From: Bradyrhizobium sp. PSBB068
GTDB taxonomy: Bacteria > Pseudomonadota > Alphaproteobacteria > Rhizobiales > Xanthobacteraceae
Assembly (NCBI GenBank): GCA_016839165.1
Contig: CP069300.1
Span: forward strand, 372,001-436,000
DNA length: 64,000 nt
Direction of reading: 5' to 3'
This document shows, in pieces, positions 52,010-60,883 of the stretch. Positions within the stretch are counted from its first letter, which is position 1, and the number at the start of each line of letters is the position of its first letter. A program made the position numbers and the translations under genes. Under the pieces are notes generated by a model that was not told the origin of the DNA, did not search any database, and saw only the letters and a list, made by a program, of their open reading frames with translations.

Positions 52010-53116
52010 GTGTCGTTCACGCTGGAAGATGAATCCAACGGAATCCTGCCCGACCGCATGATCGCGGAGATGGCGGAGGCTGGCCTCATTCTGCCCGCCT
52101 ACGACTTTGTCGAGAGCCAGATCCAGCCGGCAAGCCTTGATCTCCGCCTCGGCGACATCGCCTACCGGGTCCGCGCCAGCTTCCTGCCGGGGCCCGATGC
52201 CACCGTCGCCGAGCGGATCGACCAGCTCAAGCTGCACGAGATCGATCTCTCCGACGGCGCCGTGCTGGAGACCAATTGCGTCTACATCGTGCCGCTGCTG
52301 GAGAGCCTGGCGCTGCCGCCGGAGATCGTGGCCGCGGCCAACCCGAAGAGCTCGACCGGACGGCTCGACGTCTTCACCCGCGTGATCGCCGACGGCACGC
52401 GCCGCTTCGACATGATCGGTGCCGGTTATCACGGCCCGCTCTATGCCGAGATCTCACCGAAGACGTTTCCGGTGCTGCTGCGGGAGGGCTCGCGGCTCAG
52501 CCAGGTCCGCTTCCGGATCGGCGAGGCGACCTTGACCGCCGACGAGCTGGACGAGCTGCATGCCGCCGAGCGGCTGGTCGATGCCGACAATGCCGATCTC
52601 ACCCATGGTGTCGCGCTCTCGGTCGATCTCTCCGGCGAAAACTCGGGCGGCTTCGTTGGCTATCGCGCCAAGCGCCACACCGGCGTGGTCGATGTCGATC
52701 GCCGCGGCGGCTATGCCGTCGAGGAGTTCTGGGAGCCGATCAAGGCGCGCCCTGACGGCAGCCTGATCCTCGATCCCGGCGAATTCTACATCCTTGCGTC
52801 CAAGGAAGCCGTGCAGGTGCCGCCGGACTACGCCGCGGAGATGGTGCCGTTCGATCCCTTGGTCGGCGAATTCCGCGTCCACTATGCCGGCTTCTTCGAT
52901 CCCGGCTTCGGCTATGCCGGCGCCGGCGGCAAGGGCGCGCGCGCCGTGCTCGAAGTGCGCTCGCGCGAGGTGCCGTTCATTCTCGAGCACGGCCAGATCG
53001 TCGGCCGCCTCGTCTATGAACGCATGCTGGAGCGTCCCGATGCGCTCTACGGCCAGCGCATCGGCTCGAACTATCAGGCGCAGGGCCTGAAGCTCTCCAA
53101 GCATTTTCGCGTGTAG
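52010..53116 (+). CDS. dcd: dCTP deaminase, double-length
   Basis: A 368-residue protein (GTG start at 52010; an upstream GTG at 51950 is less likely). It contains IQPASLDLRLGDIAYRVRAS, the dUTPase-fold PKSSTGRLDVFTRVIADGT, and a second Dcd-like half around AVQVPPDYAAEMVPFDPLVG and AGFFDPGFGYAGAGGKGARA. Ordinary Dcd is about 190 residues, so this is a two-domain version of the kind annotated in Rhizobiales. It removes the amino group of dCTP in dUMP/dTTP synthesis. Active-site residues in the second half remain to be compared. Confidence 0.88.
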   Translation: MSFTLEDESNGILPDRMIAEMAEAGLILPAYDFVESQIQPASLDLRLGDIAYRVRASFLPGPDATVAERIDQLKLHEIDLSDGAVLETNCVYIVPLLESLALPPEIVAAANPKSSTGRLDVFTRVIADGTRRFDMIGAGYHGPLYAEISPKTFPVLLREGSRLSQVRFRIGEATLTADELDELHAAERLVDADNADLTHGVALSVDLSGENSGGFVGYRAKRHTGVVDVDRRGGYAVEEFWEPIKARPDGSLILDPGEFYILASKEAVQVPPDYAAEMVPFDPLVGEFRVHYAGFFDPGFGYAGAGGKGARAVLEVRSREVPFILEHGQIVGRLVYERMLERPDALYGQRIGSNYQAQGLKLSKHFRV

Positions 53117-53182
53117 CGATATTCCGCAGGGCAAACGCCGAGAGATCGCTCTGGGGCCAGCCAAGGCAGCGGCCTGTCCGGC

Positions 53183-54097
53183 TTACGCCTTGGCGCGATC
53201 AGCGAGTTGAGAAAGCCTTGCGCGAAGCCGCGGAGCCGCAAAATCGATGAAGCTGCGCATCTTCAGCGGAAGCATATTTTGACTTGCGTAGATGATGCTC
53301 ACCGGCACCGGCGCAGGCTCAAAGGAGCTGAGCACGACCTGTAACTTGCCGCCAGCGACCGCTTGCGCGGCCTGATAGCACAGCACTCGGGTCACGCCCG
53401 TGCCCGCAATCGCCGCATCGATCGCGGCTTCTGCGGTATTGACGGACAGGCGCGAGCGGACTGGCAGCGCTTCGCTCTTCTTGCCTCCATAGGACCACGA
53501 CGTCCCTGAATTCAGCGCCTCGAAGGTAATGACAGAAAGTTTTTGAAGGTCGCGCGGCACTTTCGGAATTCCGTTCGCCGCAAAGTAGTTTGGACTTCCG
53601 CAAGTGATCTGGCGCACCATCCCCACTTGCGTTGCAACCATGGAGCTGTCGCGCAGTCGGCCGATCCGCACGGCCAGATCGATGTCGTCGTCGAGCAGAT
53701 GAGCGTTCCGGTCGGACAGGACGATCCGGATGTCGATATCAGGATGTTTCGCCAGAAACTCGCTGATGACAGGGATCACATGGAGCCTGCCAAACACGAT
53801 GGGCGCGGATATGACCAACTCCCCCTTCGGAGCGACGTATTCGCCGGCAACCTTTCGCTCGGCGTCCCCGATCTCCTCGAGGATGCGCTTGCAAGCAGAC
53901 AGGTAGTCCTGCCCCGCGTCGGTCAGCGCGATCCGTCGCGTCGACCTGTTCAGCAGCCGAGTGCCAAGATGCGATTCCAGCTCTGCCAGCTTTCGACTGA
54001 CGGTGGGAAGAGGCAGACCCAACGCACGCGCCGCCGCGGTGAAGCCTCCGTTGTCCACCACGGCCACGAGGACCGTCATCGCCTCCAAACGATCCAA
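53183..54097 (-). CDS. LysR family transcriptional regulator
   Basis: A 304-residue LysR regulator: MDRLEAMTVLVAVVDNGGFT, AARALGLPLPTVSRKLAELE, ELVISAPIVFGRLHVIPVIS. It belongs to the same broad subgroup as the one at 8869. It is divergent from the AhpD-like gene, with a 129-base gap, so it may control the redox gene pair. Ligand unknown. Confidence 0.85.
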   Translation of the reverse strand: MDRLEAMTVLVAVVDNGGFTAAARALGLPLPTVSRKLAELESHLGTRLLNRSTRRIALTDAGQDYLSACKRILEEIGDAERKVAGEYVAPKGELVISAPIVFGRLHVIPVISEFLAKHPDIDIRIVLSDRNAHLLDDDIDLAVRIGRLRDSSMVATQVGMVRQITCGSPNYFAANGIPKVPRDLQKLSVITFEALNSGTSWSYGGKKSEALPVRSRLSVNTAEAAIDAAIAGTGVTRVLCYQAAQAVAGGKLQVVLSSFEPAPVPVSIIYASQNMLPLKMRSFIDFAAPRLRARLSQLADRAKA

Positions 54098-54226
54098 TTG
54101 ATTATCTCACTCACCAAGACAATGCCTCTCGAAATTACAGCATTATCATTCCTACTGGAAGGACCTATGTCCGTGGTCAGCCGACCCAACCGGCCTGTTA
54201 CCGTTCAACCAACGATGGAGATCATC

Positions 54227-54778
54227 ATGGCCCGCCTTCCCATTCCCGCGCTGGACGATGCGCCAGCAGCCTCCAAGCCGATCCTCGCTGCCGTCAACGC
54301 GCAGCTCGGCGTCGTACCCAACCTGTTTCGGGTGGTCTCCAGCAGCCCGGTGGCGCTCACGGCCTTAGCCGGCCTCAGCGGAACTCTTGCGAAGAGTCTG
54401 GATGTCAAGACTCGCGAGCGCATCGCGCTCGCCGTGGCCCAGGTGAACGGCTGCGACTATTGTCTGTCGGCTCACACTTACCTCGGACTGAATCTGGCCA
54501 AGATCAGCGCTGAAGAGATCGCCCTCAACCGGAAGGGAACTTCCGGCGATCCGAAGGCGGATGCCGCCGTCCGCTTCGCGGCGAAGGTCGCCGAAACGCG
54601 CGGCCACGTCGGCGACGAAGATATCGCTGCGGTTCGCAAGGCCGGGTACAGCGATGCTCAAGTGCTCGAAATTGTCGCCCTCGTTGTGGAGAACGTCTTC
54701 ACTAATTTCGTCAACGAGGTCGCCAAGACCGATATCGATTTCCCTGTCGTGCAAGCGAACGATCTCAAGGCCGCCTGA
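54227..54778 (+). CDS. Carboxymuconolactone decarboxylase/AhpD-like peroxidase protein
   Basis: A 183-residue all-helical protein. The AhpD signature E64...C76-DY-C79...H83 is intact (RERIALAVAQVNGCDYCLSAH). That identifies a thiol peroxidase-like member of the CMD family rather than the muconolactone enzyme. Start ATG 54227 (MARLPIPALDD). A nearby in-frame ATG at 54215 adds four residues. It probably detoxifies peroxides and is divergent from its likely LysR regulator. Confidence 0.82.
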   Translation: MARLPIPALDDAPAASKPILAAVNAQLGVVPNLFRVVSSSPVALTALAGLSGTLAKSLDVKTRERIALAVAQVNGCDYCLSAHTYLGLNLAKISAEEIALNRKGTSGDPKADAAVRFAAKVAETRGHVGDEDIAAVRKAGYSDAQVLEIVALVVENVFTNFVNEVAKTDIDFPVVQANDLKAA

Positions 54779-54865
54779 CCGGTGTCTCCCGAGCCGACGA
54801 CTTCGCCGTCGGCTCGGGTCCTCTCCAGCTTACGAAACAGAGCTCGCCACAACAGGAGATTGGCA

Positions 54866-55339
54866 ATGGAAGCCGAACGTCCGCCCGTGCCGCCCTTTAC
54901 GACCACTGAAGGCGCTGCGCTGAAGGTCCGACTTGCCGAGGACGGGTGGAATAGCCGCGATCCTGCCCGGGTATCGCTGGCGTATACGCCAGATAGCCGC
55001 TGGCGAAACCGTTCCGAGTTCGTCGAGGGTCGCGATCAAATTCAGGCGTTCCTGACTCGAAAGTGGGCCCGCGAACTCGACTATCGCCTGATAAAAGAGT
55101 TGTGGGCCTACACGGGTGACCGGATTGCGGTGCGGTTCGCTTATGAATGGCACGATGACAGTGGAAACTGGTTCAGGTCGTATGGCAACGAGAATTGGGA
55201 GTTCGAGCCGAATGGCCTGATGTGCCGCCGTCATGCGTGCATCAACGACCTACCGATCAAGCCCGAGGATCGTCTATTCCATTGGCCTCTTGGCCGGCGC
55301 CCCGACGATCACCCGTCATTGAGCGATCTCGGGTTGTGA
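54866..55339 (+). CDS. DUF1348 (NTF2-like fold) protein
   Basis: A 157-residue NTF2-like small alpha-beta-barrel protein. DUF1348 landmarks: [40 protein letters not shown] and [20 protein letters not shown], ending with the conserved [20 protein letters not shown] 54866 has CAGGAG six bases before it. It follows the AhpD-like gene by 87 bases on the same strand, so the two probably form an operon with a redox or stress role. No activity is known. Confidence 0.83.
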   Translation: MEAERPPVPPFTTTEGAALKVRLAEDGWNSRDPARVSLAYTPDSRWRNRSEFVEGRDQIQAFLTRKWARELDYRLIKELWAYTGDRIAVRFAYEWHDDSGNWFRSYGNENWEFEPNGLMCRRHACINDLPIKPEDRLFHWPLGRRPDDHPSLSDLGL

Positions 55340-55539
55340 AGGGGTCTGTTCGGCCCCCATTTTCGGCTTCGTGCTCAATGGCGAGGTGAAAGATTCAGCC
55401 GCGAGACGAAGCATGAATCGAGATCGCGGGCTCCGGATCATTTCATCGCCCGATCGAGTGGGGCGATGACGCCGGGTGTGTGGTTGCGTCGCCTCGCTGG
55501 CGGTGACACATTCCGGCAAACAACAGATCGGGAGTGAAC

Positions 55540-56592
55540 ATGAGCGCCGCAACGGAGTCCGCACAAGAAGCGCAGTGGCGGAAGTGGCGCAGCGTCGCCG
55601 ATCTCTATCACGCCTTCTTCACCGGGCTGATCCTCACCGTGGTGACGCGGCGCGGCACCGCCGATGCCGCCGAGTTCGTCTTCCGCGTGTTTCGCCGCCA
55701 GCAGCAGGAGCGCTTCCTGCCCGGTCTGAAGAAGCTCGGCCTCGACGGCCTGCCGCCGGCGGTCGCGGCCGCGCAGTATCATTATCTCTCCAACTGGATC
55801 GGCGGCGTGCATGTCCAATACGTGTACGAGAACGACCGCAAGGCCTGGATCCGCTATCCGCCGCCGCGCTGGATCTGGAAGGGCACCGCGATCTGCGGTG
55901 TGCCGGGCGAGGTCTCGCGCGCGATGCTGCGCGGCTGGCACGCCAACAACGGTGTCGCGCTCGGCGATCTCAGGCTCGGCTTCGTCTGCACCAAGCAGAG
56001 CGTCGACGGCCAGGACGGCCTCGAGGGCTATTACTGCGAATATGACCATCCGCTTGAGCTCGACCAGCGCCTGGTGTTCGCGCGCCATCTCGAGGCGCCG
56101 CCGTTTGATCCGAACACTGCGCCGGCGCTGCCGGTCGACAGCTGGCCAAAGCCGCGGCTGGAGAAGGCCTATCGCAACTACGCGATGGAATATGTGAAGA
56201 CGGCCGCGCCCGTCATCGTGCAGGTGTTCGGCCCGGAGGATGCGAGCTATCTGCTGCATCTCACCGGCAAGCTGATCGGCATGCAGTATTTCGACGAGGT
56301 CGCGCAGGCGCTCGGCGGCAGCCGTGGCCGTGCCACGGAATTTGCCGCATTCCTGCGCACGCTGTTCGAGTCGCAGGATGATGTTGCCGAGATCACCGAA
56401 TCCGAAGGCCAGTTCGAGATCCGCCAGCAGGGCTGGAAGCTGATGGCCGATGTGGCCGATTATCACCCGGCCTGCGCCAGCGTGCTGACCGGGCTGTTCG
56501 AGGGGCTGGCGGCCGGCTGTGGACGGCACATTCCGCTGCATTTGAAGCCGAACAGCACCGCCGGCGCGCCGTTCGTGTGGTCGATCGGCTAG
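55540..56592 (+). CDS. Hypothetical protein (350 aa), unrecognised
   Basis: A 350-residue soluble protein (ATG 55540, GGGAGTGAAC before it). It starts MSAATESAQEAQWRKWRSVA, with a mildly hydrophobic DLYHAFFTGLILTVVTRRGT helix. Middle segments include YYCEYDHPLELDQRLVFARH and EYVKTAAPVIVQVFGPEDAS. The C-terminal half is helical with ITESEGQFEIRQQGWKLMAD. It shows a conserved feel and normal codon use, but I cannot place it in a family. It has no operon partner and lies just before the MATE exporter. Confidence 0.6.
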   Translation: MSAATESAQEAQWRKWRSVADLYHAFFTGLILTVVTRRGTADAAEFVFRVFRRQQQERFLPGLKKLGLDGLPPAVAAAQYHYLSNWIGGVHVQYVYENDRKAWIRYPPPRWIWKGTAICGVPGEVSRAMLRGWHANNGVALGDLRLGFVCTKQSVDGQDGLEGYYCEYDHPLELDQRLVFARHLEAPPFDPNTAPALPVDSWPKPRLEKAYRNYAMEYVKTAAPVIVQVFGPEDASYLLHLTGKLIGMQYFDEVAQALGGSRGRATEFAAFLRTLFESQDDVAEITESEGQFEIRQQGWKLMADVADYHPACASVLTGLFEGLAAGCGRHIPLHLKPNSTAGAPFVWSIG

Positions 56593-56722
56593 ATCAGAGG
56601 TTCATCAAGGTTCACCTGCAATCGCGCAGGCCCCCCTTGCGTCCCGCGCACGTGGATTTCGCCGCCACCATGGTAGGGAAACACCATGGCGCGGCTCCCA
56701 GACTGCGCGCGTGGGAGTGGAA

Positions 56723-58165
56723 ATGTCCGACCTCGGCCTCGCCGAAATACCTGTCGACGACCAGGAGCGGCCGCTGCCGCCGCCGGTGACCAAGCCCGCG
56801 CGCAACGCGCTGCTCGACGGCCCGATCCTGCGCACGCTGTTGTGGCTGGCCTGGCCGAATGTGATCGCGCTCTCCGCGGGCACCTGCGTGGTGATCGCGG
56901 AGACCTCCTATATCGGCCGGCTCGGCGTCGAGTCGCTGGCGGCGATGGCATTGGTGTTTCCCTGCGTGATCCTGACCATGACGATGTCGGGCGGCGCGAT
57001 GGGCGGCGGCGTCGCATCCGCGATCGCGCGCGCACTCGGCGCCGGCGAGATCGAGCGCGCGTCGACGCTGGCGATGCATGCGCTGCTGATCGGCCTCACC
57101 TTCGGCGTCACCTTCATGCTGGGCATGCTGATCTTCGGCCCGCATCTGCTCGAACTGCTCGGCGGCCGCGGCAATGTGCTGGCGCAGGCGATCGCCTATA
57201 CGCAGATCTTCTTCGGCGGCGCGATCCTGCCCTGGCTGATGAACACGATGGCCGGCATCCTGCGCGGCACCGGCAACATGAAGCTGCCGTCGACCATGAT
57301 CCTGTCCTCGGCGGTGTGGCAGATCATGCTCGGCGGCACGCTCGGGCTCGGCCTCGGCCCGGTGCCGCAATTCGGCATGCGCGGCGTCGCCGCGGGCTCG
57401 CTGATCGCCTATTCGATCAGCATCAGCGTGATGGGCTGGTACCTGTTCTCGGGCCGCGCCCGGGTCAAGCCGAAGCTCAGGGGGTTGCGCGTGCAATGGG
57501 CGATGTTCATCGACATCCTCAGGGTCGGTGCGGTCTCCTGCTTCTCGCCGCTGCAATCGGTGCTGACGATCTCGATCTTCACCCACATGCTGGCGCAATT
57601 CGGCACCGCGGTGCTCGCCGGCTACGGCATCGGCGCGCGGCTCGAATTCATGCTGACCTCGGTCGCGTTTGCCGTCGGCATCGCCTCGGTGCCGATGATC
57701 GGCATGGCGGTCGGCGCCGAGCGCATCGCGCGCGCCCGGCGCATCGCCTGGACCGCGGGCACGGTGTCGTTCCTGTCGGTCGGCGTGGTCGGCAGCTTCA
57801 TCGCTGTGTTCCCCGATCTCTGGGTCAACCTATTCACCAGCGATCCGCATGTGCGGGCGACCAGCCATCAATATCTGTCGACCGCGGCGCCCATGTACGC
57901 CTTCATCGGCCTTGCGATGTCGATGTATTTCTCCTCGCAGGGCGCCGCCAAGGTGCTGGGCCCGGTGCTGGCGCAGACCGCGCGGCTGATCTTCATCGGC
58001 ACCGGCGGCTGGTGGCTGTCGACGCATGAGGCGAGTGCGCAGAACTTCTTCGCACTCGCCGCCGCCTCGATGGGCGTGCTCGGCGTGCTCTCCTGCCTCA
58101 GCGTGATCCTGACGCGCTGGGGCAAGTCCGCGCAGGTTGCCGAGGCGCAGCCGGCGTTGTCGTAG
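56723..58165 (+). CDS. MATE family efflux transporter
   Basis: A 480-residue membrane protein with 12 predicted helices in two six-helix halves. Landmarks are NVIALSAGTCVVIAETSYIG (first helix), VASAIARALGAGEIERASTL (after the second) and the second half's GIGARLEFMLTSVAFAVGIA with SVPMIGMAVGAERIARARR. It is a sodium- or proton-coupled multidrug or metabolite exporter. ATG 56723 with GGGAGTGGAA before it gives the usual start. Substrate unknown. Confidence 0.86.
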   Translation: MSDLGLAEIPVDDQERPLPPPVTKPARNALLDGPILRTLLWLAWPNVIALSAGTCVVIAETSYIGRLGVESLAAMALVFPCVILTMTMSGGAMGGGVASAIARALGAGEIERASTLAMHALLIGLTFGVTFMLGMLIFGPHLLELLGGRGNVLAQAIAYTQIFFGGAILPWLMNTMAGILRGTGNMKLPSTMILSSAVWQIMLGGTLGLGLGPVPQFGMRGVAAGSLIAYSISISVMGWYLFSGRARVKPKLRGLRVQWAMFIDILRVGAVSCFSPLQSVLTISIFTHMLAQFGTAVLAGYGIGARLEFMLTSVAFAVGIASVPMIGMAVGAERIARARRIAWTAGTVSFLSVGVVGSFIAVFPDLWVNLFTSDPHVRATSHQYLSTAAPMYAFIGLAMSMYFSSQGAAKVLGPVLAQTARLIFIGTGGWWLSTHEASAQNFFALAAASMGVLGVLSCLSVILTRWGKSAQVAEAQPALS

Positions 58166-58202
58166 CGCTCTGCGCTGTTATCCCCGGCTCTCACACCGTC
58201 GG

Positions 58203-58325
58203 CGTCGTCCTGGCGAAAGCCAGGACCCATTACCCCGACCGCTTGTTGTCGAGCGACGCTGGGGCCACTATCGCACTCTCAATCGAATTCGGTGGCTATG
58301 GGTCCTGGCTTTCGCCAGGACGACG
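58203..58325. repeat. Palindromic element, CGTCGTCCTGG family (second copy)
   Basis: Nearly the same as 15586-15707, with arms CGTCGTCCTGGCGAAAGCCA and TGGCTTTCGCCAGGACGACG. It lies between convergent genes. Confidence 0.85.
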
Positions 58326-58395
58326 ATGTAGGGAGAGCCGCTCGCTACAATTCTCACACCGTTACGGTGATAAGATCTTCTGGCCGCCAGCGCCG

Positions 58396-58812
58396 CTACG
58401 CCGCGTTCTTTTCTTTGGCCGATTTCGCCAGCGCCGCCTGCATCGCCGCCGCGCCAAGGTCCATCTGCGCCGACATATAGGGCGCGATCTCGTGCGGCAG
58501 CACGTCGGCGATCCACACCACAAGGCAGTGCGCGTCGTCCTCGGCAAGCACCTGCACCGAGGCGGAATGCTGCTTCAGCCGTTCGCTCGTGATCGCATAG
58601 ACCAGCCGCTGCCGCTCGTCGTCGCAATCGACCAGCGTCTCGCGCGCCACGGTGCCGTTGCTGAAGCTCACGGTGCGAACGTCACCGTCGAGCCGGGTGT
58701 CGGTGACGAAGCCCGGCACCAGCCGGGTATGCAGCGCGCCGAAATCGCGCAGCGCGTCCCAGACGTGGTCCGCCGGCGCGTCGATTGGAATGTCCTTTTG
58801 AATCGAAGCCAT
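58396..58812 (-). CDS. SRPBCC family protein
   Basis: A 138-residue protein with the START/Bet v 1-like fold. The N-terminus MASIQKDIPIDAPADHVWDA is the typical beta1-alpha1 pattern, followed by GDVRTVSFSNGTVARETLVD. The C-terminal helix ends with KSAKEKNAA. It binds a hydrophobic ligand or acts as a polyketide cyclase-like enzyme. Substrate unknown. It lies 28 bases after the VOC gene on the same strand. Confidence 0.8.
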   Translation of the reverse strand: MASIQKDIPIDAPADHVWDALRDFGALHTRLVPGFVTDTRLDGDVRTVSFSNGTVARETLVDCDDERQRLVYAITSERLKQHSASVQVLAEDDAHCLVVWIADVLPHEIAPYMSAQMDLGAAAMQAALAKSAKEKNAA

Positions 58813-58840
58813 GGGGATTGGGTCCTTTTATGAGCTGATC

Positions 58841-59200
58841 TCAGGTCGACACCGCCTCGACATTGTTGCCGTCGGGGTCGAGCAGGAAGGCTGCATAGTA
58901 GGTCGGGCTGTAGTCCTTGCGGTGGCCTGCCGCGCCGTTGTCCTTGCCGCCGGCCTTCAGGCCCGCGCTGTGGAATGTCTTGATCGCCTCGTGGCTCGGT
59001 GCGCGGAACGCGATATGGGCGCCGCCCTGTGCCTTGCCCTTGTGCAGATGCAGCCAGAGCGCGGGCTCGCCCTTCGGGCCGAAGCCGGCGCCGCTGTCGT
59101 CGCGCGAGCACAGCACGAAGCCGAGCGGCGCCAGCGCCGCGGTGTAGAAGCGCACGCTGGCGTCGAGGTCGGCGACGCGCAATCCGATATGGTCGTACAT
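58841..59200 (-). CDS. VOC family (glyoxalase/bleomycin resistance) protein
   Basis: A 119-residue VOC-fold protein. HIGLRVADLDASVRFYTAAL is the N-terminal strand-helix with the first metal-binding His, GEPALWLHLHKGKAQGGAHI the second, and YAAFLLDPDGNNVEAV the final DPDGN(x)VE motif with a Glu metal ligand. It is probably cotranscribed with the SRPBCC gene downstream (28-base gap). Function unknown. Confidence 0.85.
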   Translation of the reverse strand: MYDHIGLRVADLDASVRFYTAALAPLGFVLCSRDDSGAGFGPKGEPALWLHLHKGKAQGGAHIAFRAPSHEAIKTFHSAGLKAGGKDNGAAGHRKDYSPTYYAAFLLDPDGNNVEAVST

Positions 59201-59256
59201 GGTGAGATCTCCAGTCGTTGGGCGCGTCGGTGACGCGCGGACCGGAGCAAACCTAG

Positions 59257-60096
59257 CTATTGCAGCGCCAGGCGTTCTTGGAAAATCTTGCGGTCGCCGC
59301 GGGAGGCCTGGCGAAACTTCAGCGGCGAGGCGCCGGCGGCGCGGTGGAAGCTGCGCACGAAATTGGAGAGATCGCCGAAGCCGACGTCATAGGCGATGTC
59401 GGTGACCGGGCTGTCGTCGTCGACCAGCCGTCGCGCCGCATGGCGCAGCCGCGAGCGCACCAGATATTGATGCGGCGTGACGCCGAGCACCGCGGAGAAC
59501 AACCGCAGGAAATGAAAGCTGCTCAAGCCGGCCTGCTCGGCGGCATCGTCGAGATCGATCCGGTGATGCGAGTTGGCGTCGATCCACAGCGCCGCCTCGA
59601 CGGCGCGGCGGCGATCGCGCAGGCCGGCGGTGAGCGGCTTTGCCTTGCGGTCGGACACCAGCTCGACAAGGCGGCTGGCGAGGAGGTGACCGACCTCGTC
59701 GAGGCCGACATCGCTGTTGCCAGCTGCCGCCGTTTGGGCGAGCTCACCGATCACCATCAATTCCGGCAGCGGCGGCACCGAGCCGACCTGCCAGACGTCC
59801 GCGCGGTCACCGATCGTCTCGACCAGCTCCGGGTCGAGGAAGAACGACAGGCATTCGTCGCCGACCACATGGTCGTGCGTGCAGGTGTATTCGTCGCCGG
59901 GATGGCCGACCAGGATCGCGCCTGCCACCAGTTCATGGAAGCGGCCGCGGCAATGGCAGCCGAAGCTGCCGCTGCGCACATAGGACACCGAGTGGCAGGC
60001 GAATTGCTCGACGAACGGCTTGTCGCCGGGCTCCGCCGTGCAGCGAAACTCGTTCACCGTGATGCGGTCGCGCTGCAGCAGCGTGGTTCGGTTCAT
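59257..60096 (-). CDS. AraC family transcriptional regulator
   Basis: A 279-residue regulator. An N-terminal cupin-like domain ([36 protein letters not shown]) is followed by a C-terminal AraC HTH pair: [26 protein letters not shown] split in two, then [20 protein letters not shown]. The N-terminal Cys residues (FACHSV, FGCHCRG, YTCTHD) are numerous, which would suit a sensor, but a zinc site cannot be proved. It follows the ogt gene by 9 bases, so the two together resemble a split Ada system. Confidence 0.85.
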   Translation of the reverse strand: MNRTTLLQRDRITVNEFRCTAEPGDKPFVEQFACHSVSYVRSGSFGCHCRGRFHELVAGAILVGHPGDEYTCTHDHVVGDECLSFFLDPELVETIGDRADVWQVGSVPPLPELMVIGELAQTAAAGNSDVGLDEVGHLLASRLVELVSDRKAKPLTAGLRDRRRAVEAALWIDANSHHRIDLDDAAEQAGLSSFHFLRLFSAVLGVTPHQYLVRSRLRHAARRLVDDDSPVTDIAYDVGFGDLSNFVRSFHRAAGASPLKFRQASRGDRKIFQERLALQ

Positions 60097-60105
60097 TCCC
60101 GAGAT

Positions 60106-60684
60106 TTAGGCTTGCGGCCGGGGCCGCGCAACGGGCAGCAGCACGTCGAACAGGGTCTTGCTGGTGGTCGGCTGGGCGCCTTCGATCGAGAGCAGCCGCC
60201 GCTTCGAGACGCTGCCGCCGTTCGCCGAAATCCGGTCCGGATAGTGGCCGGCCTCGAGCACGCGGTGGCAGGGCACGATGATCATGAAGGGATTGCGGCC
60301 GAGCGCCTGCGCCACCGCATAGACCGCGCCGGTCGCGCGCAGGGCGCTGGCGACCTCGTCATAGGTCCGGGTTTCGCCGCGGGGAATGTCGCGGACGGCA
60401 TGGTAGACGCGCTGGTCGAAGGCCGCGATGTCGGTCATGTCGAGCGCCACGCCCGTGAGGTCACCATCGCCGCCGCGCAAGGTCGCGACGATGCCCTCGA
60501 TGGCAAGCTCGATCTCCTCGGGCGGCCGCATCTCGCGTGCATCGGGATAGAGCTGGAACAGCCGCTTGCGGGTTTCGATCTCGCGGAGCTCCGGAAGCTG
60601 GATACCCGCCACGCCGGCGTCGCCCCATGCGATGCCGCATCGGCCGACTGCCGTGTCGAAAATGGTGTACCCACGCCCCGCCAT
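60106..60684 (-). CDS. ogt: Methylated-DNA--protein-cysteine methyltransferase
   Basis: A 192-residue suicide DNA-repair methyltransferase that removes O6-alkyl groups from guanine. The active-site IVPCHRV (Cys139) is present, preceded by the winged-helix ALRATGAVYAVAQALGRNPF. The N-terminal ribonuclease H-like domain is shortened and begins AGRGYTIFDTAVGRCGIAW. ATG 60684 gives MAGRGYTI. The frame upstream to 60702 adds only six residues. Its product and the AraC regulator are in one operon, which suggests alkylation-responsive control. Confidence 0.88.
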   Translation of the reverse strand: MAGRGYTIFDTAVGRCGIAWGDAGVAGIQLPELREIETRKRLFQLYPDAREMRPPEEIELAIEGIVATLRGGDGDLTGVALDMTDIAAFDQRVYHAVRDIPRGETRTYDEVASALRATGAVYAVAQALGRNPFMIIVPCHRVLEAGHYPDRISANGGSVSKRRLLSIEGAQPTTSKTLFDVLLPVARPRPQA

Positions 60685-60883
60685 GACGCCACCAACCCCC
60701 ACGAGAGCATAACATCGTCGCGGTCCGGCGCATCCGGAATCTTAAGGTTTGGTTAAGCATGTTGCGGCCGCCGCTGTGTGACCTCGGCAACGTCCGGTCA
60801 CGCATCACCCGGTCACGCATCTTAAAGGCTTTGCCCGCTATCTGGTCGCCGGCATGCTGCTCCAGAAGACAATCGGCGGAACG

